From: an uncultured Ruminococcus sp.
Lineage (GTDB): Bacteria > Bacillota > Clostridia > Oscillospirales > Ruminococcaceae
Reading direction: 5' to 3'
DNA: 7,521 nucleotides
NCBI GenBank assembly: GCA_947178195.1
Contig: CAMWXM010000134.1
Location: forward strand, 1-7,521
Shown here: positions 1 to 5,265 of the stretch, in pieces
Numbering within the stretch: position 1 is the stretch's first letter
Layout of the letters: the number at the start of each line of letters is the position of its first letter
Program-made: the position numbers and the translations under genes
Notes under the pieces: model-generated
Database searches by the model: none
Told to the model about the DNA's origin: nothing
What the model saw: only the letters and a program-made list of their open reading frames with translations

Positions 1-115
1 GACCATTACGAAAAAGTTGACCGGAATATATGCGGCAAATGGCTATGTTATGCGGTTGAGGGAATTATGTTGTCCTTTATCTGTCCGCTATTCGGAAAAT
101 TCTGTCCGCAAGGCT
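1..115. other. Left-edge non-coding DNA distal to the integrase, with paired short direct repeats
   Basis: This stretch follows the integrase stop codon. TATGCGG occurs at 29-35 and 49-55 (20 bp apart), and CTGTCCGC at 81-88 and 102-109 (21 bp apart). Repeats at about two helical turns next to an integrase gene are reminiscent of arm-type recombinase sites, and an element end could lie here or just left of the window. The repeats are short and no partner copy was found at the right side, so an att site cannot be called. Confidence 0.25.
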
Positions 116-1300
116 TCATTCGTTCTGCTTTTTCTTTTTCAGGAATCCAAACGCTTCGTCCATCGCCTCGGACACTCTCGCCTGTGCCGTTTGGAACATA
201 TGCGAATAGACATTTAAAGTCGTTACGCTGTTGCAATGTCCTAAAGCACCTGAAACTGTGGTAACATCAAGTCCCGATGAAATAAGCGAACTCGCCGCAA
301 AGTGCCGGAATGAATGCAGTCCGTAAAATGGCAGGTCGTTTTTCGCACAGAACTCTTTCAGCCAGCCATAGGGCGTCTGATTGTTCATTTCTTCGCCGTT
401 CCACTTGGTGAAAAGCCTGTCTGTTTCAACCCACTTATTACCCAGCCTCAATGCCTCGTTATCCTGCTCGGTTTTAAGCTCACGGAGAATGTCCATAATA
501 TACGGTGAAATTTTCAGCGCACGCTGCGACCGCTTTGTCTTAGTGGTATCGGTATATGTACCCCTTTCGGCTGTATAGTTGGACGTGCGTCTGACGCTGA
601 TGACATTATTCTCAAAGTCAACGTCTTTCCACTCCAGACCCAACATCTCACTTCGACGGAGACCGCTGTATGCTATAAGATAGAAAAAAGCTCTGTATTT
701 TACCGGCTCACCCGAAATTCTTGTCAGCAGCAGCTCCATTTCTTCCTGTGAATAGATTGGCTTTTCCTTTACTTCGCCTTTCGGTATACTAACCTTTGAG
801 CAAGGGTTATCGGAAACCAAGTCCATTTTTACAGCGTACGAAAAAACATCTGAAATAAAACTGAGATTATGCCGAATAGTTTTCGGTGCAAGCGGTGCGC
901 CTGTCTTTTCATTTGCACCCTCTTTAGCAAGAGAGTTTACAAACGCCTGCAACTGACGACCGGTTATCTTATCAATTCTCATATGTCCGATCGCAGGATA
1001 AACCCGTTTGGTAAGCTGCCGCATACGTTCATATGTGGTACTCTTTAAATTCAAGTGAGCGTATTCCTCAAACCATTCCTCTGCAAGCTCTTCAAACTTT
1101 ATTGCCGAAGTCCTGAACCCTCGCATACACGATTCCTCAAACTTAACCGCAACACGGGTGAGTTGCCTTTGTATCTGCTTTTCGGTCATTTCTTTATCCG
1201 GCTTCCAGGTCATAGACTGCTCTTTGTGATTGCCTTTTGCGTCATAACCGCAGGAAACCCTTATCTGATAAGAGTTTCCACGTTTTCTTATAGTTGGCAT
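116..1300 (-). CDS. int: Tyrosine recombinase / integrase (Tn916-type, integrative element)
   Basis: A 394-residue site-specific recombinase that would integrate and excise the element by strand exchange through a 3'-phosphotyrosine intermediate. Residues 1-60 form an arm-type DNA-binding region, about 65-165 the SAM-like core-binding domain, and about 180-380 the catalytic domain. The catalytic set is visible: R215 in SGLRRSEM, a lysine at about 254-256 in TKTKRSQR, H329 and R332 in LHSFRH, H355 in LGH, and the nucleophile Y365 in NVYSH. Length matches full-size Tn916/ICE-type integrases, and no frameshift or missing catalytic residue is seen. The ATG start is preceded on the minus strand by a GAAAGGAAA ribosome binding site. 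It lies downstream of the excisionase-like gene on the same strand, the usual xis-int order. The family assignment is firm. Whether the element is an ICE, an IME or a prophage remnant is not settled by this gene alone. Confidence 0.95.
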   Translation of the reverse strand: MPTIRKRGNSYQIRVSCGYDAKGNHKEQSMTWKPDKEMTEKQIQRQLTRVAVKFEESCMRGFRTSAIKFEELAEEWFEEYAHLNLKSTTYERMRQLTKRVYPAIGHMRIDKITGRQLQAFVNSLAKEGANEKTGAPLAPKTIRHNLSFISDVFSYAVKMDLVSDNPCSKVSIPKGEVKEKPIYSQEEMELLLTRISGEPVKYRAFFYLIAYSGLRRSEMLGLEWKDVDFENNVISVRRTSNYTAERGTYTDTTKTKRSQRALKISPYIMDILRELKTEQDNEALRLGNKWVETDRLFTKWNGEEMNNQTPYGWLKEFCAKNDLPFYGLHSFRHFAASSLISSGLDVTTVSGALGHCNSVTTLNVYSHMFQTAQARVSEAMDEAFGFLKKKKQNE

Positions 1301-1364
1301 AAAAATGTTTCCTTTCTGTTAAATAATAAAGTCATAATTTAAGTGTTTGATATAACGACAATAG

Positions 1365-1394
1365 CCCCGTATTCCCGATATAGGAAATACAGGG
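1365..1394 (-). promoter_or_regulatory. Hairpin in the xis-int intergenic RNA
   Basis: Arms 1365-1376 and 1383-1394 form a 12-bp stem with a 6-nt loop. Read on the minus strand both imperfect positions are G-U wobbles; read on the plus strand they are C-A mismatches. The structure therefore fits a minus-strand RNA between the two genes. No U-tract follows on the minus strand, so it may be an mRNA stability or attenuation element rather than a terminator. On the plus strand TTTTT follows, so weak termination of incoming plus-strand transcripts is also possible. Confidence 0.4.
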
Positions 1395-1412
1395 TTTTTC
1401 ACAGCCGCACTG

Positions 1413-1754
1413 CTACTTTTGAAAGTAATCAAGATAGCTGTCTTTGCTTATGAGTATCTTGCCGCGTTTACCCTCGCCTGCACGAACAGACTTGATTTTG
1501 CCCTGCTTAGCAAGCTTGCGTATTGTATGCTCGGAAACTCCTTGAACAAGCTCTTTGCACTCCTTGATCGTAAGCATTTCCACAGGGCGAGCCTTTAGTT
1601 TAGCTGCGGCATAATTTTCACTGCCTGCTGCAATTGCCGTGATAAGCTCAAATATCTTTGGGATACTTTCCATATCCGGCACATCACTGTAGGCAAGCGC
1701 CGTCACCCGGCTGATAATTTCGGGTAAGATTTGCTGTTTGGATTCTGTCAACAT
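1413..1754 (-). CDS. Excisionase-family helix-turn-helix DNA-binding protein
   Basis: A 113-residue protein whose C-terminal half (about residues 58-112) looks like the MerR-like/excisionase HTH. It reads MLTIKECKELVQGVSEHTIRK, an N-terminal helix-turn-helix, followed by a basic wing around KSVRAGEGKRGK and an ending ISKDSYLDYF that matches the typical substrate-binding tail of these proteins. The N-terminal half (1-57) is helical and not recognised. Established role of the family: bending DNA at attachment sites to direct the integrase toward excision, sometimes also acting as a transcription factor. It lies directly upstream of int on the same strand, which supports an Xis role. The start has a strong AAAAGGAG ribosome binding site. 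Some proteins with this fold are simple regulators, so a direct role in excision is inferred. Confidence 0.75.
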   Translation of the reverse strand: MLTESKQQILPEIISRVTALAYSDVPDMESIPKIFELITAIAAGSENYAAAKLKARPVEMLTIKECKELVQGVSEHTIRKLAKQGKIKSVRAGEGKRGKILISKDSYLDYFQK

Positions 1755-1800
1755 GATAATGACTCCTTTTATTGTAATGAAATTACGTCTTAGTAATATA

Positions 1801-1829
1801 ATTATATCATACTTTATTAATAAAGTAAA
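1801..1829 (-). promoter_or_regulatory. Promoter of the xis-int operon
   Basis: On the minus strand a TATAAT -10 box (1806-1801) has an extended TGn motif just upstream. A TTTACT -35-like box (1829-1824) lies 17 nt further upstream. It sits about 50 bp ahead of the excisionase start codon and is a good vegetative sigma-factor promoter. Confidence 0.7.
1810..1827. promoter_or_regulatory. 18-bp perfect palindrome in the xis promoter, candidate operator
   Basis: TACTTTATTAATAAAGTA is a perfect palindrome. It fills the spacer between the -10 and -35 boxes and overlaps the -35. A dimeric repressor bound here would block RNA polymerase, so it is a likely operator controlling excision. The repressor is not identifiable in the window; self-regulation by the HTH protein or control by an RHH protein are possible. 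Confidence 0.5.
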
Positions 1830-2195
1830 GACATAAAAACGCCGAAATTTTACACGTCAACAAATGCCGATATTTTGGGCAAAATGCACATCGACCACCT
1901 TTCTAAATGGAGTAATTTGGTTGAGTTTGCCATTTTTTGTTGTGATTTTGCACAAAAATTTCTGTTACTATGAAAAAATGTGAAAAAACATAGTATGAAA
2001 TAAAACTTTAGACTGTGCCGGAAGAGCGAAGTGATTCTCGTAAGCACAAAGAATTTTGCCCTCCGGTTTATGGTATCGCTCCCCTGCTCCAAATATTTTT
2101 CATATGTAAATCAACCCCTTCCTGTTCACATTTTTCATAGAAATATCACCTGCTTCTAAATAAAATATTAACGGTATCCTGTTAGACCCGTTTAA
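1830..2195. other. Gene-free region rich in inverted repeats
   Basis: No convincing protein gene is present. (i) ATTTTGGGCAAAATGCACA at about 1872-1890 is an imperfect inverted copy of 1941-1959; both carry the GCAAAAT core. (ii) TACTATG at 1966-1972 and CATAGTA at 1989-1995 form a 7-bp stem that encloses two direct TGAAAAAA copies 10 bp apart. (iii) CCGGA (2018-2022) with TCCGG (2062-2066) and GAGCGA (2024-2029) with TCGCTC (2076-2081) are crossing complementarities, i.e. the topology of an H-type pseudoknot. The region may hold integrase/Xis binding sites (attP-like) or a small structured RNA. Neither can be decided from sequence alone. Confidence 0.4.
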
Positions 2196-2225
2196 GAAAA
2201 AACCGACGGCAGTCCTTCTGCCGTC
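2195..2225 (-). terminator. Intrinsic terminator on the minus strand with no matching gene
   Basis: GACGGCAG (2205-2212) and CTGCCGTC (2218-2225) form a perfect 8-bp GC-rich stem with a 5-nt loop. On the minus strand the stem is followed by GG and six Ts (2202-2197). No minus-strand protein gene is seen between here and 2580, so it may end an antisense RNA or insulate xis-int from upstream minus-strand transcription. Confidence 0.65.
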
Positions 2226-2292
2226 CACTTGGTTCATGGTTGTAATAGCAATATTAACAAATAAAAATAGTTGATTTCGTGTATTTTAACTA

Positions 2293-2321
2293 TTGAAAAA
2301 ATTTAAAAAGTATGATACAAT
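2293..2321 (+). promoter_or_regulatory. Plus-strand promoter of a small RNA or leader
   Basis: TTGAAA (2293-2298), a 17-nt spacer, then TACAAT (2316-2321) preceded by an extended TGn. Expected transcription start is near 2328. A 7-bp inverted repeat, AATAGTT (2266-2272) and AACTATT (2288-2294), overlaps the -35 with about 22 bp between arm centres and could be an operator. Confidence 0.65.
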
Positions 2322-2327
2322 TTATTT

Positions 2328-2506
2328 CACAAACATTTGAAGCTAAAGACATAGGAAAACTCCAAATTTTTTTTGAACATAAGAGATTTCCTAAGTCATC
2401 TCAACACATTATTTTAATGACATTTAGAATAGCGACATCAAGCAAAATTAAAAATATAAATGCTTATCAGCCTATCTAATTGTTGTTAATTAGATAGGCT
2501 TTTTTG
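2328..2506 (+). ncRNA. Candidate structured small RNA or attenuated 5' leader
   Basis: A good promoter and a strong terminator delimit about 180 nt with no usable reading frame. Inside, 2348-2362 and 2383-2397 are a 15-nt inverted repeat pairing GAC, TAGGAAA and CTC blocks, interrupted symmetrically by two A-A mismatches. The loop is 20 nt. Two readings fit: a free-standing sRNA, or a leader whose terminator attenuates the gene starting at 2584, for which I see no clear separate promoter. The transcript boundaries are inferred from the signals, and I do not recognise a known RNA family. Confidence 0.5.
2470..2505 (+). terminator. Strong intrinsic terminator
   Basis: GCCTATCTAATT (2470-2481) and AATTAGATAGGC (2488-2499) form a perfect 12-bp stem with a 6-nt loop, followed directly by six Ts (2500-2505). 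It lies 79 bp ahead of the next start codon, which fits either the end of a small RNA or an attenuator. Confidence 0.85.
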
Positions 2507-2583
2507 TTTGCATTTGTAATGATGTTATCTGCTTAAAATTAAGCCGGTTACATAAAAAATTTTTCAAAAAGGAGTTTTTTTAC

Positions 2584-3138
2584 ATGAACGACAAAAAAGA
2601 AACAAAAGAATCTAAAGGACTTAAAGAGCTTAAGCAAGACTTGAAGGCTAGAAGCAAGGAGCTGGAGAAAGCAAAACGGGAGTATGATATGGAACAATTA
2701 TCAGAAAAAATATCATGTCTGCCTTCGCTGATTTTGCAGAACGAGCCTCTGAGCAAACTTATTTTGGATTTGCCAAATGATGAAACCAGAATTATTTTCA
2801 AGGAGATGATAGGTTCGGGCGAATTTACTGTTTTAGTTGAGAAAATTATCGAAAACAGTGTGTCCCTAAAGAAAGCGCAGGAGAGAAAGCAGGTCAAAGC
2901 TGAGGCACGCAAGCGAAAAGCTGTTGTTCCCAATCAGGCTGCTGCTTCCGAGCAAACCGTTGTTCCCGAACAGTCTGCTGCTCCAGAACAGCCTGTTGTT
3001 TCCGAGCAGACTGCTGTTCTCGAACAGCCTGTTGTTCCCGAGCAGTCTGCTGTTTCCGAGCAGTCTGTTGTTTCGGAAAAAGAATATCCCGAACAGGACA
3101 CCTCATTTATTTCAAATCAGCAGAATTTTCAGGCTTGA
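2584..3138 (+). CDS. Charged helical protein with a tandem hexapeptide-repeat tail, function unknown
   Basis: A 184-residue soluble protein I do not recognise. Residues 1-45 are very rich in Lys and Glu (KELKQDLKARSKELEKAKRE) and should form a coiled-coil-like helix. Residues 45-100 are a mixed, probably globular helical part, and 100-112 is a basic stretch (KAEARKRK). Residues 114-167 are nine tandem six-residue units with consensus [VA][VA][PS]EQx, encoded by nearly perfect 18-bp repeats. No signal peptide or membrane helix is seen. The ATG has an AAAAAGGAG site 9 nt upstream. It precedes the presumed oriT and the MobC-like gene, so an accessory role in mobilization is conceivable but rests on position only. 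The 12-residue higher-order alternation (VV unit then AA/AV unit) suggests expansion by duplication, and repeat number may vary between strains. Confidence 0.7.
   Translation: MNDKKETKESKGLKELKQDLKARSKELEKAKREYDMEQLSEKISCLPSLILQNEPLSKLILDLPNDETRIIFKEMIGSGEFTVLVEKIIENSVSLKKAQERKQVKAEARKRKAVVPNQAAASEQTVVPEQSAAPEQPVVSEQTAVLEQPVVPEQSAVSEQSVVSEKEYPEQDTSFISNQQNFQA
2923..3084 (+). repeat. 18-bp minisatellite, about nine copies, inside a coding region
   Basis: Each 18-bp unit encodes one hexapeptide such as VVPEQS, AAPEQP or VVSEQT. Units keep the reading frame and differ mainly at the third residue (P, S or L) and the sixth (S, T, P or A). The first unit has N instead of E and the ninth ends in KE. 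Confidence 0.85.
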
Positions 3139-3177
3139 TTTGATTTACGACAATGCTGTTAAGTGTTCTGTAGGGGG

Positions 3178-3330
3178 CTATAGCAGTTCCGGAATTTATT
3201 TAAAATTTTTGAGAACTGCTGTAGTGTTGACCGAAAGGGGTCGCAGGGGAAAACGTAAAGCAACGCTTTATGTTGTCCCCCGCAAGTAAAGGGTTGGGAG
3301 GGCGGCGAGCACCGCAACCCTTTACTTGCG
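3178..3330 (+). other. Cluster of four hairpins, candidate origin of transfer (oriT)
   Basis: Four inverted repeats lie in about 150 bp between two genes. (1) CTATAGCAGTTC (3178-3189) pairs with 3213-3224: 12 bp with one wobble, 23-nt loop. (2) GACC (3229-3232) pairs with GGTC (3239-3242). (3) 3246-3260 pairs with 3266-3280: 15 positions with one mismatch and one wobble, loop CAACG. (4) CGCAAGTAAAGGGTT (3281-3295) pairs perfectly over 15 bp with 3316-3330, with an inner GCGG/CCGC stem. None has a U-tract, so they are not terminators. A hairpin-dense region 48 bp ahead of a MobC-like relaxosome gene is typical oriT architecture. No nick site can be assigned. Confidence 0.6.
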
Positions 3331-3378
3331 TTTCAACATCGCAGCACATCATAATTTCGGACAGGAGGTACGTCATCT

Positions 3379-3888
3379 GTGAAAAACATTCAAAAAAGCG
3401 CCGAAGGCGGCAGCAAGAAGCAGTATATTTCTTTAACGGTGCGGTTGCCGGAGTCGTTGTATTTTGCTTTGCAGCGGCTGACAAAAGTGCATGGCATAAG
3501 CTTTGCTCATGCGGTGCGGCTTGCTGTGGAACGTAAGCTTGCGGATCATCTCGCCGGTGTAAGGTACAGAGACCGAACGCAGGCGGCTGAGCTAATGGCA
3601 GCTGTTTCAGAGCTTACGGAGATTTGCAGAGATATTGTAAATAATGCTCGATGCATTGGCTTTAATTTCAGTCAGGAGGTCAGGCTCAAATATGTTGAGA
3701 AAAAATTTGACCTTGATAATGATAACTCTAAAGGAACCCTAAAAGAGATACACATAAAGGAGTGTGAAAATGAACAAGAAAAAATCAAAAAAATTTATCC
3801 TGACATGAATGAAGTAAAAAATATTATTGACAGGTTTGAAGAGGCTGCGGATAAAATGGAGCAGCTGGCATGGAAAGTCCGTGAGTAA
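3379..3888 (+). CDS. MobC-like relaxosome accessory protein (ribbon-helix-helix)
   Basis: A 169-residue DNA-binding protein. Residues 15-55 have the ribbon-helix-helix pattern of mobilization accessory proteins: a beta strand around YISLTVRLPES, helix A around LYFALQRLTKVHG, helix B around SFAHAVRLAVERK. Residues 75-107 (ICRDIVNNARCIGFNFSQEV) resemble the MobC motif in which an asparagine-rich helix is followed by G-x-N-x-x-Q. Residues 115-169 are charged and helical, probably coiled coil. In known systems such proteins bind oriT and help the relaxase open the DNA. The GTG start is chosen for its CAGGAGGT site 9 nt upstream. The hairpin cluster directly upstream is the expected binding site. 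A relaxase usually follows, but here a short RHH paralogue and cargo follow instead. It could alternatively be a partition or regulatory RHH protein. Confidence 0.7.
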   Translation: MKNIQKSAEGGSKKQYISLTVRLPESLYFALQRLTKVHGISFAHAVRLAVERKLADHLAGVRYRDRTQAAELMAAVSELTEICRDIVNNARCIGFNFSQEVRLKYVEKKFDLDNDNSKGTLKEIHIKECENEQEKIKKIYPDMNEVKNIIDRFEEAADKMEQLAWKVRE

Positions 3889-3940
3889 CGGGCAGCATCT
3901 TTAAGACAAGACATATATATTGACAGGAGGAATATTACAA

Positions 3941-4144
3941 ATGGAAGATACGAAAAAAATCGTTATAGACAGAGGCAACGAGCGGCTTATCAGATTGACA
4001 GTTCGTTTTTCAAGATCAGCGTATTTTATGCTGAAGAATTGGTCAAAAAAATATGGTGTAAGTCTCAGCTATATAGTAAGACTTGCTGTGGAACTTGAGT
4101 ATAAAAAGTATTGCGGCAGCCATTGTTTTGTCGTCAATGTCTAA
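3941..4144 (+). CDS. Short ribbon-helix-helix protein, truncated paralogue of the upstream gene
   Basis: A 67-residue protein. Residues 18-52 (IRLTVRFSRSAYFMLKNWSK then YGVSLSYIVRLAVE) align without gaps to residues 17-51 of the preceding MobC-like protein with about half the residues identical, so the two probably arose by duplication. It keeps the RHH DNA-binding fold but lacks the MobC and coiled-coil portions. The ATG at 3941 is chosen because CAGGAGG (3924-3930) lies 10 nt upstream; an in-frame TTG at 3920 lies before that site and is unlikely. It may be a repressor or an alternative relaxosome component that competes with or heterodimerises with its neighbour. The last residues (CGSHCFVVNV) do not look like part of the fold and may be read-out after a deletion. 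Its stop overlaps the start of the next gene by 8 bp. Confidence 0.7.
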   Translation: MEDTKKIVIDRGNERLIRLTVRFSRSAYFMLKNWSKKYGVSLSYIVRLAVELEYKKYCGSHCFVVNV

Positions 4145-4349
4145 GAATAACGGGAATAACAGCGGCGCAAGAATACTTGCAAAGGTTGCGGGCATTGTAT
4201 GTCTGATCATATCTGTACCGGGTGTTATTGTGTCTTTAATGATAAAACAAGCGATTAACGGAATGGACGAGATAGGCTACAGAGGGCTAAGCTGGATAGA
4301 TTACTTTTTTGAATATATTATCGATAAAATAGAATCGCTTTTTATTTAA
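4137..4349 (+). CDS. Small single-pass membrane protein, function unknown
   Basis: A 70-residue protein not recognised from any family. A short polar N-terminus (MSKNNGNNSGAR) is followed by one hydrophobic helix at about residues 13-36 (AKVAGIVCLIISVPGVIVSL) and an amphipathic, acidic tail ending WIDYFFEYIIDKIESLFI. The ATG overlaps the last 8 bp of the upstream RHH gene and lacks a clear ribosome binding site, which points to translational coupling. A TTG further upstream in the same frame would overlap most of the RHH gene and is rejected. It is 76 bp from the TIR gene on the same strand, so it could be a small membrane partner of that cassette or an unrelated element gene. Confidence that it is a real gene is moderate because it is short. 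Confidence 0.5.
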   Translation: MSKNNGNNSGARILAKVAGIVCLIISVPGVIVSLMIKQAINGMDEIGYRGLSWIDYFFEYIIDKIESLFI

Positions 4350-4425
4350 GCACATTTGAATATTCATACTGCCGCAGCAAAACGGTTCGGCAAGCAGAGA
4401 CTTTGTAAAACGGAGGCTTATCTTG

Positions 4426-5250
4426 ATGTATCAGGAAAACATTGACTTGTTCAGTCCCTATAAAGGGAATCAGCCTTATATATTTATAAGCTATTCCCAT
4501 AGAAACGGCGGCGAGGTATTGAATATAATATCAAAGCTCCAGCAATTGGAATTCCGCATATGGTACGACAGCGGGATAAACCCGGGTTCGGAGTGGGACG
4601 AAAATATCGCTTCTCATATATCCGGGTGCGCTTACTTTATAGCTTTTATCAGTGATGAATATTTAGCCTCGTCAAACTGCAAGGACGAGTTGAATTTTGC
4701 CAGAGACAAGGACAAGCCTCTGCTGCTTGTATATTTGAAGGACACCAAGCTACCTGAGGGAATGAGTATGCGCTTGAACCGCCTGCAAGCCATACATAAA
4801 TACACTTATGCGAGGGAGCTTGACTTTTACCAGAAAATTATTGAAGCGGACGGAATAAATGTCTGCCGTGTTTTCTCAAATGGACGGCATACGGAAATGA
4901 GCGGCAGCAATCATTCAACGCCTCAAACAGTTCCGGCAAGTACCGAAATTGATCATGCGCCTCTGCGGGAAACAGTAGGAAAAAGAAAATCTATGGCGTC
5001 ATTGATATGCGGTATACTTTCGCTGGCGACGCTGATATTTGCGATTGACGGCTACACCGGCTTGGACTTAATAGGAATACTTTCCAGCATAGCGGCTATT
5101 ATTCTGTCATCGTCAGCAAAAAAGAAAAACGGTATAGTAAACAAGAAATCTAAGGCGGGAAAAACCATAGGAATTATTTTCATCTCATTCGAAGGATTTG
5201 CGTTTGTTGTTGCATTAATAGTGGAAATTGTGAAATCCTCAATATTTTAA
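4426..5250 (+). CDS. TIR-domain protein with C-terminal three-helix membrane domain
   Basis: A 274-residue protein. Residues 17-140 are a TIR domain: strand A YIFISYSHRN (18-27), the BB-loop region WYDSGINPGSEWDENI (46-61), strand D YFIAFISDEYL (70-80), and SSNCKDELNFA (82-92), in which E88 sits at the position of the catalytic glutamate of NAD+-consuming TIRs. A polar linker (about 150-187) leads to three hydrophobic helices at about 189-207, 212-230 and 245-268, arranged like the DUF4190-type small membrane domain. Bacterial TIRs of this kind cleave or cyclise NAD+, either as toxic effectors or as signal makers (ThsB of Thoeris). Activity here is inferred. The ATG at 4426 is 9 nt from GGAGG; a TTG one codon earlier is equally possible. 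It is the first gene of a tight three-gene run: 15 bp separate it from the DHH gene. Tethering could place the NADase at the membrane or make it a sensor of membrane stress. Confidence 0.9.
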   Translation: MYQENIDLFSPYKGNQPYIFISYSHRNGGEVLNIISKLQQLEFRIWYDSGINPGSEWDENIASHISGCAYFIAFISDEYLASSNCKDELNFARDKDKPLLLVYLKDTKLPEGMSMRLNRLQAIHKYTYARELDFYQKIIEADGINVCRVFSNGRHTEMSGSNHSTPQTVPASTEIDHAPLRETVGKRKSMASLICGILSLATLIFAIDGYTGLDLIGILSSIAAIILSSSAKKKNGIVNKKSKAGKTIGIIFISFEGFAFVVALIVEIVKSSIF

Positions 5251-5265
5251 ATCAGGGTGATTATT

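Noticed and set aside
65..75. TTATGTTGTCC shared with 3268-3278 as a possible att or oriT repeat
   Set aside because: An 11-bp match is expected by chance several times in a window of this size and there is no supporting context.
1850..2092. 80-residue minus-strand open frame upstream of the excisionase gene
   Set aside because: It needs a TTG start, has low-complexity Phe/Ser-rich content, and covers the inverted-repeat region; no family resemblance.
2923..3084. CRISPR array
   Set aside because: The repeats are contiguous 18-bp coding units in frame, with no spacers.
3200..3536. Open frames on both strands over the hairpin cluster
   Set aside because: They run through palindromic DNA and overlap the MobC-like gene; composition is not protein-like.
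3920..3940. Upstream TTG start for the short RHH protein
   Set aside because: It lies before the CAGGAGG site that serves the ATG at 3941.
4350..4425. Promoter or terminator between the small membrane gene and the TIR gene
   Set aside because: Only a weak 5-bp inverted repeat without a U-tract and no paired -35/-10 boxes could be seen, so none is called.
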